Assembly: GCF_001636845.1 (NCBI RefSeq)
Contig: NZ_LITT01000006.1
Coordinates: 50,896 to 114,895, forward strand
DNA from: Clostridium ljungdahlii
Lineage (GTDB): Bacteria; Bacillota; Clostridia; Clostridiales; Clostridiaceae
Reading direction: 5' to 3'
Length of the DNA stretch: 64,000 nt
Shown here: in pieces, positions 29,915 through 40,904 of the stretch
How the letters are laid out: each line of letters starts with the position of its first letter
Numbering within the stretch: position 1 is the stretch's first letter
The notes under the pieces: model-generated
Databases searched by the model: none
Seen by the model: only the letters and a program-made list of their open reading frames with translations
What the model was told of the DNA's origin: nothing
Program-made: the position numbers and the translations under genes

Positions 29915-29950
29915 AACCCTAGCATTATGTAAATGCGGGGTTTAATTTTT
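29915..29950 (+). terminator. terminator of the groE operon
   Basis: AACCCTAGCATT pairs with AATGCGGGGTT (one small bulge), followed by TAATTTTT. Confidence 0.8.
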
Positions 29951-30157
29951 ATATTAAGCAGTATAATAGAAAGTTTTTTAAATGCATGTATATATAGAGT
30001 ACCTAAAGGGGAATCTATAATATAATTTAGAACTTTTTTAAATATATGAGGAACTTTTCATTGACAAAAAGAAAAAAATTGAATAAAATAGTGTAAATAG
30101 TTATTAAAAGAGATAGAAATTCATTAAAATTTGTAAAAAGTGAATATCTTTTGTCCA

Positions 30158-30287
30158 GCTCATATATACCCTCAATAAGGAAGGGAGTATCTACCGGAAG
30201 CCGTAAATTTCTGACTATGAGCGGAATTATTATGGTACAAGTCATATTAATTTCGCATATATATGTGAATTTAATATGGCTTTTTTA
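30158..30287 (+). promoter_or_regulatory. guanine riboswitch with terminator, upstream of guaB
   Basis: The purine aptamer is at 30158-30222: P1 GCTCATA/TATGAGC, a P2 arm with loop CAATAAGGA, the J2/3 block GTATCTACCGG, a P3 arm with CCGTAAATTT, and CTGACTATGAG closing. The base pairing the ligand is C (GACTAT rather than GATTAT), which specifies guanine. A strong terminator (30241-30280 plus T run) follows. Guanine binding should stop transcription of the GMP synthesis genes. Confidence 0.95.
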
Positions 30288-30350
30288 TTAAATTTTATCA
30301 AAAATAATTAAGTAGAAATATATTATATTATAATTTAGGAGTGATTTTAA

Positions 30351-31805
<1,455 letters not shown>

Positions 31806-31896
31806 AAATTATAGTCTAATAGAAGTTTTTATAATATAATTGTATTTGTAATGTTTAATATAAAATGATTTTCTATAATTGGTTAGGAGGAAGTTC

Positions 31897-33429
31897 ATGG
31901 AAAAAGAGATGGTCGTTGTAGTTGATTTTGGCGGACAATATAATCAACTCATAGCAAGAAGAGTTAGAGAAAATAATGTATACTGCGAAATACTTCCCTA
32001 TACTTGCTCTATAGATAAGATAAAGGAAAAAAAACCTAACGGAATAATATTTACAGGTGGACCAAATAGCGTATATGGTGAAAATGCTCCTAGAATAAGT
32101 GAAGAGATATTTAAATTGGGAGTACCTATTTTAGGTATATGCTATGGACATCAACTTATATGCAATATATTAGGCGGAAAAGTTAAAAGTGCAGAAGTAA
32201 GGGAATATGGAAAGACAAAGATAGAACTTGATGCAAATAGTACTTTATTTTCTAATATAGATAAAAATCAAATCTCATGGATGAGTCATACAGATGTTGT
32301 ATCAGAACCTCCAAAAGGATTTAAAGTAATAGCAAAGACTAATGGATGTCCTGTTGCAGCAATAGAAAACACTGATAAAAAAATATACGGAGTTCAATTC
32401 CATCCTGAAGTTGAACACACACCTTTTGGAAAACAAATGCTTTCTAACTTCTTATTTAAGGTATGTAATTTAAAGGGAGATTGGTCTATGTCTTCCTTTG
32501 CAGATGAAAAGATAAAATTAATAAAAGAGAAAGTAGGAAATAAGAAGGTAATATGTGCTATGTCTGGTGGAGTTGATTCTTCTGTGGCAGCAGTTCTTGT
32601 ACATAAGGCTGTAGGGAAGCAGCTTACCTGTATATTTGTAGATCATGGCCTTTTGAGAAAAGATGAAGGCGATCAGGTAGAACATGTATTTAAAAAGCAA
32701 TTTGACATGAACTTTATAAGAGTAAATGCCAAAGATAGATTTTTAGGAAAATTAAACGGTGTATCGGACCCTGAAAAGAAGAGAAAGATAATAGGAGAAG
32801 AGTTTATAAGGGTATTTGAAGAGGAGGCTAGAAAATTAGGAGATATAAGCTTCCTAGTTCAAGGCACTATATACCCAGATGTAGTTGAGAGTGGTCTTGG
32901 AACCTCTGCAACTATAAAGAGCCATCATAATGTAGGCGGACTTCCAGAAGACATGGATTTTGAACTCATAGAACCTCTTAGAGAATTGTTTAAAGATGAA
33001 GTTAGAGCTGTGGGAGAAGAACTTGGAATTCCTCATAAATTGGTTTGGAGACAGCCTTTTCCAGGACCAGGGCTTGCTATAAGGGTACTTGGAGAAATTA
33101 CTGAAGAAAAGCTTGCAATAACAAGAGAGGCAGATGCTATATTTAGAGAAGAAATAGCAAATGCAGGACTGGATGAAAAGATATGGCAGTATTTTGCTTG
33201 CCTTCCTAATATACGTTCTGTTGGAGTAATGGGTGATGAAAGAACATACTGCTACACAGTTGCACTAAGGGCTGTAGTATCCAGTGATGCTATGACTTCG
33301 GATTGGGCAAGAATACCTTATGATGTTTTGGATAAGGTAAGTAGAAGGATAGTTAACGAAGTTAAAGGAGTAAACAGAATTGTTTACGACGTAACTTCTA
33401 AGCCTCCAGCTACTATTGAGTGGGAATAG
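31897..33429 (+). CDS. guaA: GMP synthase (glutamine-hydrolysing)
   Basis: 510 residues from the ATG at 31897, which has AGGAGGAAG upstream. The class I glutamine amidotransferase domain has GICYGHQL (catalytic Cys) and a His-x-Glu in QFHPEVEHT. The ATP pyrophosphatase domain has SGGVDSS. The C-terminal dimerisation domain ends TIEWE. It aminates XMP to GMP. A mobile element has integrated in the last ~90 bp. The tail after the 50-bp core is therefore probably element-supplied, keeping the protein intact, while the original tail lies at 47444-47536. Confidence 0.97.
   Translation: MEKEMVVVVDFGGQYNQLIARRVRENNVYCEILPYTCSIDKIKEKKPNGIIFTGGPNSVYGENAPRISEEIFKLGVPILGICYGHQLICNILGGKVKSAEVREYGKTKIELDANSTLFSNIDKNQISWMSHTDVVSEPPKGFKVIAKTNGCPVAAIENTDKKIYGVQFHPEVEHTPFGKQMLSNFLFKVCNLKGDWSMSSFADEKIKLIKEKVGNKKVICAMSGGVDSSVAAVLVHKAVGKQLTCIFVDHGLLRKDEGDQVEHVFKKQFDMNFIRVNAKDRFLGKLNGVSDPEKKRKIIGEEFIRVFEEEARKLGDISFLVQGTIYPDVVESGLGTSATIKSHHNVGGLPEDMDFELIEPLRELFKDEVRAVGEELGIPHKLVWRQPFPGPGLAIRVLGEITEEKLAITREADAIFREEIANAGLDEKIWQYFACLPNIRSVGVMGDERTYCYTVALRAVVSSDAMTSDWARIPYDVLDKVSRRIVNEVKGVNRIVYDVTSKPPATIEWE
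33337..33398 (+). repeat. attL of the guaA-integrated element
   Basis: Bases 33337-33386 are identical to 47444-47493 (50 bp). After one mismatch there are 11 more identical bases. The core lies inside the guaA coding end. Confidence 0.9.
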
Positions 33430-33500
33430 CAGTTATATGCTGTTAAGTTAGTATTTGCAAGGTGTTGCAGTAGATTTATAACAGAATAATTCAGTTAATG

Positions 33501-33538
33501 AAAAGTAATTAGGATAGAAATATCTTAGTTACTTTTTT
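33501..33538 (+). terminator. terminator after guaA, inside the element
   Basis: AAAAGTAATTAGGATA / TATCTTAGTTACTTTT stem with GAAA loop, then TT. It replaces the displaced original guaA terminator at 47571-47617. Confidence 0.82.
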
Positions 33539-33573
33539 CTGTTTTTTGCAGTATTTTAGGAGGTGATTTGTAT

Positions 33574-34545
33574 ATGCGAAAAGGTGACATCAAAGGGGGA
33601 CAATTATTCAAGCAAAAATCAGAGATAAAAAAGACTTATAAAGAATTGTACGAGGAATTCATGTTGTCAATAAAAATAAAAGGCAGGAGCGAATATACAC
33701 TAAGAAGTTATAAGCACCACAATAAATATTTTATGGAATTTTTAGGAGAAGATACGTTATGCTGTGATATTACAGAAAGGACATTAGAAGAATACATTTT
33801 ATACATACAGGAGGTGAAGAAGTTAACTAATGGTATAACAATTAATAGTTATCTAAGGAATATTAGTCCAATAATAAAGTTTGGTATAAAGAAAAGATAT
33901 ATACTGGATGACTTTGAAATACCAGTTGTTAAGTATCAAGAAACATTCAAAGAAATTTATACACTAGAAGAATTGAATAGGCTGTTAGAAAAACCTAAGA
34001 AAAGAGATTTCACCAGTATTAGAACGTGGACAATATTATGGACACTTGCTAGTACAGGAATTAGAGCAAGAGAGTTAAGAGAATTGAGAGTTAAAGGGGT
34101 TGATTTATTAAATAGGAGTATAACTGTAAATGCTACAAAGAATAAGAAAGCAAGATATTTGCCTATAAGTAATTCATTGTCAGAAGTGTTAACGGAGTAT
34201 TTAGAATTTAGAAGAGGTGATGGAGACGATTATTTATTTCCTTCAGTTTATGGTGAATTAATGGCTCAAAGTACACTACAGAAATGTATAAAGGTATATT
34301 GCGATAAAAAAGGAGTTGAAAAGTATTCATTACATTTATTCCGTCATACATTCATAACTAATGCTGTTAACCAGAATGTTAGTCCGTTGATATTACAGAA
34401 GATAACAGGACACAGCACAATGAAAGAACTAAACAGATATTATAATGCTAAGACTACAGATATGGTCGGTATTATTGATGATATAGCACCGAAGGTTAAC
34501 AAAAGAGAAAGTATCTTTAAGTCTACACAAGGCAAGAAGAAATAA
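33574..34545 (+). CDS. int: tyrosine recombinase / integrase
   Basis: 323 residues from the ATG; a TTG at 33568 is also possible, and AGGAGGTGA is just upstream. The N-terminal SAM-like core-binding domain covers ~20-110. The catalytic domain has the Arg in STGIRARELRELR, the HxxR box HLFRHTF, and the Tyr in GHSTMKELNRYYN. It is adjacent to the attachment core in guaA, as expected for the element's own integrase. The C-terminal tail is basic. A short ORF follows in the same frame after the stop. Confidence 0.93.
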   Translation: MRKGDIKGGQLFKQKSEIKKTYKELYEEFMLSIKIKGRSEYTLRSYKHHNKYFMEFLGEDTLCCDITERTLEEYILYIQEVKKLTNGITINSYLRNISPIIKFGIKKRYILDDFEIPVVKYQETFKEIYTLEELNRLLEKPKKRDFTSIRTWTILWTLASTGIRARELRELRVKGVDLLNRSITVNATKNKKARYLPISNSLSEVLTEYLEFRRGDGDDYLFPSVYGELMAQSTLQKCIKVYCDKKGVEKYSLHLFRHTFITNAVNQNVSPLILQKITGHSTMKELNRYYNAKTTDMVGIIDDIAPKVNKRESIFKSTQGKKK

Positions 34546-34557
34546 AAGGAGTGGATT

Positions 34558-34773
34558 ATTATAGATCATTTAATTGATAACTTTGATGTTTATATTGATT
34601 GGGCATTTGGTGATTTTTATAAGGAATGGAAAACAGGTAAGTATAAGAAGTTTTCTGAATGTCCAAGCTATTACGAGTTAAAAACAATAATCAACAGTGT
34701 AAATCATTTAAGAAAATATATGGGGTGGGAGGCATTAAGTATAAAAGAAATGATTTGGGATAGAGAAAATTAA
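34558..34773 (+). CDS. small protein after integrase, probable ATT start
   Basis: About 71 residues, rich in aromatic residues (DVYIDWAFGDFYKEWKTGKYKK). The frame is open from directly after the integrase TAA and lies in the same frame. There is no ATG, GTG or TTG, but AAAGGAG (34545-34551) is well placed for an ATT at 34558 or ATA at 34561. Position beside int suggests an excisionase or directionality factor, but no such motif is recognised. Alternatives are readthrough of the integrase stop or a decayed gene. Confidence 0.45.
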   Translation: MIDHLIDNFDVYIDWAFGDFYKEWKTGKYKKFSECPSYYELKTIINSVNHLRKYMGWEALSIKEMIWDREN

Positions 34774-35397
34774 AAAGCCACCTATTCGAAGTAGATGACT
34801 TTAAATAAAATTGAATATTGTTAAATTAAACCTTAACAATTCCAACAATCCATACGTAAAGTATATTTCAAAAAATGGGATTTGTAAAGGCTTGGTTTCT
34901 TATACCCTTTTTTAATGATTACATTGAAGGGTATAGGTCAGTTATAAGGCACTGGAATAACTATAAACAATCCAGTAGGTCAGTTGAGCCGCTGCAAATA
35001 AATCAACTACAGGACATAAACACTGTACCCTTCTTCGGTGGTTCTGTGTAAGGCGAGTACAGCCATTAAAGGTACGGAGGTTACTTGGTGTGATATGTTT
35101 AAATAACGTAGTCACAGGTAGGCATTGGCGAGCATATGGACAAGTATATATACGTTTGAGTTAATGTTGCAGTAGCAGTAAACAAGAGGGGTATTGAAAC
35201 GAGGTCGCAAGGCTTTATACCGATTTTTAAGGTTATAAGATAGTTTACTTACTTTCATGTTACAGTTTTTTTTATTGTAATATCAAGGTAGATAAACTAT
35301 TTCACTCGGAACACAGACATTACCCGATTTTACAAGTTTATAATCAGAAGTCAAGTGATAATACATAGATAAAGATTGATAGCAGGAGGAATTAAAA
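34774..35397 (+). other. 624-bp non-coding tract with nested helices
   Basis: No convincing ORF. Helices seen in order: TATACCCTT/AAGGGTATA (34900-34940), AGTTGA/TCAACT (34982-35008), CTGTAC/GTACAG (35023-35062). ATAGTTTA/TAAACTAT then frames a TTACA/TGTAA hairpin before the recombinase gene (35240-35300). It could be a structured RNA and/or the recombinase's res site. Confidence 0.4.
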
Positions 35398-35964
35398 ATG
35401 TTTAGAGGATATGCAAGGGTCTCAACGATAGACCAGAATTTAGATAGACAGATACTGGCTTTACAGGAAATTGGCTGTGAAAAGATATATCAGGAAAAGA
35501 TAACAGGAACTAAAATAGATAGACCAGAGTTACAGAGATTATTGTCAGAATTAGAAGAAGGAGATACGGTTATAGTAAAGGAACTCACCAGAGTATCCAG
35601 AAGCACTGCCGATATGCTTAACCTTGTGGAGCAGATTACTAAGAAAGGCTGTTATATAAAGTCCTTAAATGAAAACTGGTTAGATACTGGAAGTCCTACA
35701 GGAGAGTTAATGCTGACACTTATGGCTGGTATTGCACAATTTGAAAGAAGGTTGTTGATCCAGAGGTGTAATGAGGGCAGACAGGTTGCTATTTCTAAAG
35801 GTGTAAAGATGGGCAGACCAAAAACTGGAGGTAAACAGATGGAATATGCTCTACAGTTATACAAGGATAAAGCAATGTCAATCAGAAAGATATGTGAAGT
35901 AACTGGTATTGCAAAAGCGACACTCTGTAGAAGGATTAAGGAATTACAGGAAGTCAGCAGTTAG
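35398..35964 (+). CDS. serine recombinase (resolvase/invertase family)
   Basis: 188 residues. The catalytic domain begins FRGYARVSTIDQN with the nucleophilic Ser and contains ELTRVSRSTADML and the helix-E region AGIAQFERRLLIQRCNEGR. A C-terminal Hin-type helix-turn-helix follows (SIRKICEVTGIAKATLCRRI). This is a small resolvase/invertase, not a large serine integrase. Its job may be dimer resolution after replication or inversion of a switch. AGGAGGA precedes the ATG. Inverted motifs upstream (35240-35300) are possible binding sites. Confidence 0.93.
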   Translation: MFRGYARVSTIDQNLDRQILALQEIGCEKIYQEKITGTKIDRPELQRLLSELEEGDTVIVKELTRVSRSTADMLNLVEQITKKGCYIKSLNENWLDTGSPTGELMLTLMAGIAQFERRLLIQRCNEGRQVAISKGVKMGRPKTGGKQMEYALQLYKDKAMSIRKICEVTGIAKATLCRRIKELQEVSS

Positions 35965-36240
35965 TACTGTTGGCTTTTGTGAAATATTTATTTACTGTAT
36001 AATTAATTAAGACGTAATAGTAATAGTTAATGTAGCTTTTGACTGATAATATTCATTGATTTTATGACGGATAGTGAAATTATTGCGAATTAGTTAGACA
36101 AAATTGTTCTTTGAAAATTGAATAATACGCTGTTTTGATATTGAATTAAAAAAGAGCTTTATAAGTGGGATAATGAGATTTAATAAGAATATGCTATAAT
36201 TATCCTTATTATAGTAAAATAGAAGGGTGGAAGTGGAAAA

Positions 36241-36975
36241 ATGTTTATAAAATACGGAGAAGAATCTCATCTACAAGAACTAATGTCAAAAGGATTAATA
36301 TATTTTAATCCATGCAAATTTTTTCGTGATTTAGAAGCAGAGCAAATGAAAAAAGGAATGGCAGATAGCAATGATGGTGGAATTTCAAATCTTTATAAAA
36401 AAGTAAGGCTAGATACTAATGATGGTACTGTTTCAGAAAATCAAAATCAAATTGTGGATTTTATTGTTAAACCTTGCTTAAAGACTCCAGTATTTTGTAT
36501 CAAGAGAGCCAAAAGTGAAATTATTACTGATAAGGAGCGGTATAATTTAAAGGTTCAATTTCCTAAGCATACGCATGCATTAATAATTGAAGATGAAGAC
36601 GCTTTTCTTGAGAATATTCGATATAATTTTAGAAACAGGGCATTTAGCCATGATATATTTTATCAAAATGAGTTTCTTAAGAATTTTATTGATTTCCTGT
36701 TTTATGGTAAATCGGTAACGAATTTTTATGAACCTAAGAAAAAATCAAGATATTATGCAGAGTTTACTGTAACTTTAAACAATGGGAAAATGAGTAAATT
36801 ATACATAGATGATTCAAATTTTTATAAGACAATGTTTCGTAAGAATTTATTCTTTAACGAACAAAATGAATTTCGTATAGCTCTTCCCTATGAAACACAA
36901 GAAGAAGGGAAAAAGTATCAGATCAATCAAGTAAAAGCAAGACTATGTAGAATTGATGAATTAGTACAAAGTTAA
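36241..36975 (+). CDS. hypothetical protein (unknown function, accessory gene)
   Basis: 244 residues, family not recognised with confidence. It starts FIKYGEESHLQELMSKGLIYFNPCKFFRDLE and ends with an FFNEQNEFRIALPYE block. I have seen similar N-terminal ('lyfn..yfr.le') and 'Q-EFR' patterns in hypothetical proteins of mobile elements, but no function is known to me. No signal peptide or membrane segment. GAAGGGTGG lies ~9 bases before the ATG. It stands alone, with >250 bp before and 1.1 kb after, in more AT-rich DNA than its neighbours, as cargo genes often do. Confidence 0.7.
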   Translation: MFIKYGEESHLQELMSKGLIYFNPCKFFRDLEAEQMKKGMADSNDGGISNLYKKVRLDTNDGTVSENQNQIVDFIVKPCLKTPVFCIKRAKSEIITDKERYNLKVQFPKHTHALIIEDEDAFLENIRYNFRNRAFSHDIFYQNEFLKNFIDFLFYGKSVTNFYEPKKKSRYYAEFTVTLNNGKMSKLYIDDSNFYKTMFRKNLFFNEQNEFRIALPYETQEEGKKYQINQVKARLCRIDELVQS

Positions 36976-38075
36976 TTTGTTAATTGTTTTACACTATTCT
37001 TATATGTAGATCTAATCAAGAAAATCGAATAGTAATCCTTAAGCACCGCATTATTCATAAATGAATTTTGGGGCGTTTTTACGTCGTAATACAAATATTA
37101 TGTTTAAGTATTGCAAATTTAGGATAGATAGACCTTCTTCTTATATTGTTAAGTAACAGAAAGATATTAAAAAGTCAAAAGTGAGGAATAATACTGAAAA
37201 GTTACTTAAAGTTTTAAAAACTGCTAGAAAATTTTTATGACTATTTTATTTAAACTGAACAAGTCCCTTCCTTGTATGAGTACCGTTGATTATACTGTTT
37301 ATACAAGAGTTGAAAATAGTGTGCATACGGTTTATAGGTGAGACCAATGGCAGTGATACCTAGTTCCACCGTTGGCTGGGTTATATTACAGCAATTATTA
37401 AATAAGTAAAATATAATCAAAAGTAAAACAAAAGTTAAATAAAGGAAAATAATAAATATAAATGGACATAGTGGTATGACTTGGATACAATAGTATATGA
37501 TATTAGTAATGGTATAATGTGGCATAGTATCACAGTATATGATAAATTAAATAATAATTAGTAAAATGGTAATAAGTTAGATTAATACTACATAATGTAT
37601 ATTTACTAGCAAATAGTAGCAGTAGTGCCAAGTAGTATTAAGAGAATGATTGGCAGAGATATGACTGTCTATTCTGGATATAACATTTGATACTGATTAA
37701 TGATACCAGTCAATCCTTGTGATACCAGTAATAAAAAAGTGTCCTCACTATTGATAAGATATGAGGACAACGGGTTTGTAGTACTTACCAGTAGACATAG
37801 AGAGTTGGCAATTAGTACCAGTGCATTACAGAAATACATCAAGTGGGTCAGAAAGTGTCCAATAGCAATTAATTGTAAACATAGTTATATATTGGGATAA
37901 ATGGGCTTTCGATGTTAAATGAAGAATTTACTGGTGATACATACAGGGCTTGGTTCCTGAGGCTTTACGTATTGACTTACAGTGTATAAAAGGTATAAAG
38001 AGCCTAGCATAACAACAGATAAAAAAAGAGAAGCCAGCGAATACTGACTTCATCTGATTCCTATTTTCCTATAAT
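36976..38075. other. 1.1-kb non-coding tract with short repeats
   Basis: No supported gene. A cluster of TACCAGT occurs at about 37703, 37722, 37788 and 37819, and AGTATATGATA appears twice between 37488 and 37550. Short open frames here lack ribosome sites. It lies just downstream of the convergent helicase-like gene and may be an origin or control region. Confidence 0.35.
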
Positions 38076-39281
38076 TTAACTTAACCAGTCTTTTAACAAC
38101 ATTCTCATTCTTTCACTTGGAATATATAATTGTACCTCTTTCCCTTCCCTTATAGCACTTCTCCAAATCCACTGCAATAATTCTGCTAATGCCAGCTTAT
38201 CCTCATTTATTTCAATGTCATGAGCCTTAAAGAACTGTTTTATATAGGGTTGAGTAAATCTATTCGCAATATAAGCCATTGATGTTCTTTCTCTAAATTC
38301 ATTAGTTGCACGAGAATTAACAGCAACAAATCCTTTTGTATATCCCTTACCTTTTAATGAATTTTGGCAGTCTTTAAATGTTGTCCACATATTTTCTTCT
38401 GCTGATGTTTTTGTTATATTCCTAAAGAAGTTATATACATTACTTTGAATAGCTTTTAATTGCACAGGTTTCTTAACTAACTTTTTCATATCTGTAGCAG
38501 AGAAAGTATATTCTCCATTTCCACAAGTATTTAATTTTCCTTCATAAATGTGTAGTAGTTCTGATATTTTAGTTAAATCATCAATTCCAGTATACTCTAC
38601 AAGCTTGTATTTGTTATTTGTCGATCTTTCTACAGCTTTATAAATGTACTTTACATCGAATATATCAAAGTAATATTTCTGCAATGAACCATCAAACATA
38701 TAGGTCAATACGAATACTTCCTCAAATTGCTGGAATACTTCAATAGGAAAAGTCCATAAATAAAAATTCTCTCCATAGTGGTATAAATTATTACAGAAGC
38801 ACTGTTCCATTACGTTCTTCAATCCACCATCATAGCTTCTATCTGTTCCAACCCATTTAATCCATCTTTTACCATCTTCTATTATTGTTTTACTATCAAA
38901 TAATATTCTTATATCTTCTTTTACAATATCAAACTTTTCTACAACTTCGACAACTTCATCAAGAATTAATGTATATCTCATTTTCTGTAATAGTTCAATT
39001 ACTTCTTCATCACATCTCTTAAATAGCGCGTGGGTGCTTACTATGTTTTCTCCTCTGGAAAGTAACTGCTTTAGTCCCTCAAGTTTGCTACCTTTTCTAT
39101 TCTTAACTGTAGGATCTTTAAAATTCATATCAGGCAGAGAAGTTTTAACCCTCTCCACCTCTGATAAAAATGGCGTTATATAAATGAATTTCTCAAGTAA
39201 AGGTGCTTCTCCCATATGTTGAATTGTCCAGCTAGTCTTACCAGTTCCCATTATTGAATCTATCACAGTTATCTTAGACAT
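38076..39281 (-). CDS. P-loop helicase-like replication protein
   Basis: 401 residues from the ATG at 39281, which has TTGGAGG upstream; 39299 is a weaker option. Walker A is DSIMGTGKTSW at the N-terminus, Walker B is LILDEVVEVVE (~residue 110), and a helicase-VI-like arginine box QWIWRSAIREG lies near the end. This layout resembles superfamily 2 helicases and origin-binding proteins of phages and satellites. Translation is probably coupled to the small gene upstream, whose stop it overlaps by 8 bp. It is the best candidate for the element's replication initiator or helicase. Confidence 0.7.
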   Translation of the reverse strand: MSKITVIDSIMGTGKTSWTIQHMGEAPLLEKFIYITPFLSEVERVKTSLPDMNFKDPTVKNRKGSKLEGLKQLLSRGENIVSTHALFKRCDEEVIELLQKMRYTLILDEVVEVVEKFDIVKEDIRILFDSKTIIEDGKRWIKWVGTDRSYDGGLKNVMEQCFCNNLYHYGENFYLWTFPIEVFQQFEEVFVLTYMFDGSLQKYYFDIFDVKYIYKAVERSTNNKYKLVEYTGIDDLTKISELLHIYEGKLNTCGNGEYTFSATDMKKLVKKPVQLKAIQSNVYNFFRNITKTSAEENMWTTFKDCQNSLKGKGYTKGFVAVNSRATNEFRERTSMAYIANRFTQPYIKQFFKAHDIEINEDKLALAELLQWIWRSAIREGKEVQLYIPSERMRMLLKDWLS

Positions 39282-39522
39282 TTGAAGTGCCTCCAACAAC
39301 TTTTAATGTAAACACAGTACCGTCCACAAGGTCTAGTTTAGCCATTCCTTTAAAGTCTAGTGTTTTCAAGTGCTTATTTACATTATTTATTTGTGTAGAA
39401 GTTAAGGCACACATTGTTTTCTTACTTAATACAATACTTCCACCATTGCCCAAAGCATAAACAAATAGTCTCAACTCAAAATTTCCTAATTGAAAACTTG
39501 CTCTCTCTAATAAATGTTCCAT
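39274..39522 (-). CDS. small protein, winged-helix-like, coupled to the helicase gene
   Basis: 82 residues from the ATG at 39522 with CGGAGG upstream. The C-terminal ~40 residues (TSTQINNVNKHLKTLDFKGMAKLDLVDGTVFTLKV) look like a winged helix: recognition helix, then a two-strand wing. A DNA-binding role in replication or control is inferred. Its stop overlaps the start of the helicase-like gene, so the pair form one unit. Confidence 0.6.
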   Translation of the reverse strand: MEHLLERASFQLGNFELRLFVYALGNGGSIVLSKKTMCALTSTQINNVNKHLKTLDFKGMAKLDLVDGTVFTLKVVGGTSNV

Positions 39523-40200
39523 AACAGATACCTCCGAATAATTAAGTAAGCAGTAGCATATTACTCTTTCACTGCTCCTACCTACTCTATCCAAGTACCT
39601 GTATCTTTTACTACCTATCTTTAATCTTTTTTTAACAATACTTAATTATACATTTTGCAGATTCATAGGCAGCACTAATATACTTTTACTACTTTTCTGT
39701 AAAAAAAAGTGCTAAAATAGTTAGAGAATGGCTCTACTACTAGGCTTCAGAGGCCATCTCTTAAAGAGAGGTATATATAGGGTAAGGTAGACTGCTATTC
39801 CTGTTAAAGACTTGTTGGGAGTTCCCTACACCCCACAGTCCCTCGCTATCGCTCAGTCCTGTAACCTATTTTGTAATACTATAAAGAGTTTTATCTAGTC
39901 CTACAATATGAGAGGGAGAGCCGAGTTTACGAGGTGAATCCCAACAACCTAAGGGCGTTAGTTAACAGTTTATATCTCTGGGACTAATTCTGTAATTAAA
40001 GAAGTTGTAGTAAGAATAAGATGGTATCAGTACCTAAAAACACCTCTTAACCATTGATATAACTGGGTTTGGTGGAGATTTAGCGAGGACCATTTTTTTA
40101 CAATATTTTTAGGGATTTCTGTGGGACTAAAGAGTCTCCTGGCAATATCGCAGACATAAAAAGAAGCCACAGAAATTAATCCTGTGACTTTATTTGCTGT
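39523..40200. other. 680-bp non-coding tract, candidate replication origin or structured RNA
   Basis: Lies between two minus-strand genes. GAGAATGGC/GCCATCTC forms a hairpin near 39725-39763. TTGTTGGGA (39812-39820) pairs with TCCCAACAA (39939-39947) and encloses TCCCTC (39839-39844) with GAGGGA (39912-39917). The tract is GC-richer than its surroundings. No ORF is supported. Confidence 0.4.
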
Positions 40201-40698
40201 TTAAGCTGTTTCTAAACTCTCAATATGAATATCTAAGTATTTTAACTTCTGTACCAAGAACTCTCTGTCCCTCTGTAATTTCTTTATATAACTTTTACGT
40301 GAATAATGCTCTGGAAGCAGTTGGTATAAATCGCGAACAATGTGTTTGTAAAATTCAAATTCTGCTTCAAGTCTATTCATTTCTGCCTTTGTTTCACTGA
40401 TTTTACTTAGGTATTTATCTTTCTTTTTAATTGACATATCTTCGCTGTAGTTATTAGCTAAATAGTTTGAAGCTCTTGTATATTTGCCTTTGATTGAGCC
40501 GAATAATTTACGTTTAGGATTAACTATATTTTCATATATGTGGTTTATAACAGTTTTAACTACATCAATCTGATTTGTTCTTCCTATTTTATTGTATTCA
40601 ACTTCTAATAGTAATTTTTTCCCATCGAATAATGTACGAAAATCTAACCCGTATACTTTTATTTTTCCGTTTCCTCTAACCAATTCTAAATCGTGCAT
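40201..40698 (-). CDS. hypothetical coiled-coil protein of the element
   Basis: 165 residues, family not recognised. The first half is mixed alpha/beta (GKIKVYGLDFRTLFDGKKLLLEVEYNKIG). The second half is highly charged and helical with a probable coiled coil (~85-160: ISETKAEMNRLEAEFEFYKH and onward). AAAAAGGAG is well spaced before the ATG, supporting translation. It precedes the presumed origin tract and replication pair on the same strand. Confidence 0.7.
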   Translation of the reverse strand: MHDLELVRGNGKIKVYGLDFRTLFDGKKLLLEVEYNKIGRTNQIDVVKTVINHIYENIVNPKRKLFGSIKGKYTRASNYLANNYSEDMSIKKKDKYLSKISETKAEMNRLEAEFEFYKHIVRDLYQLLPEHYSRKSYIKKLQRDREFLVQKLKYLDIHIESLETA

Positions 40699-40904
40699 AA
40701 TGTTCTCCTTTTTTTTCTGCTTTTTTCAGCAGTGTGCGTATAATGTCCGCCGACTTATTTTGTTTTTCGCTTTCATAGATCATGTAGGTAAAAACTTTAT
40801 TTTGTGACAGAGAAATTAAAAAGAATATATTGGAAAAACACATACAAAGGTGTATTATGGAAAATAATAGAACTATTTTAGTAGATGAGAATGGAGGAAT
40901 ATTA

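Noticed and set aside
37250..37525. 91-codon hydrophobic minus-strand frame in the element
   Set aside because: No ribosome site before its ATG and a biased AT-rich translation; kept as non-coding.
37700..37900. 66-codon plus-strand frame in the element
   Set aside because: No ribosome site; overlaps the TACCAGT repeat cluster. Possibly a gene remnant but not supportable.
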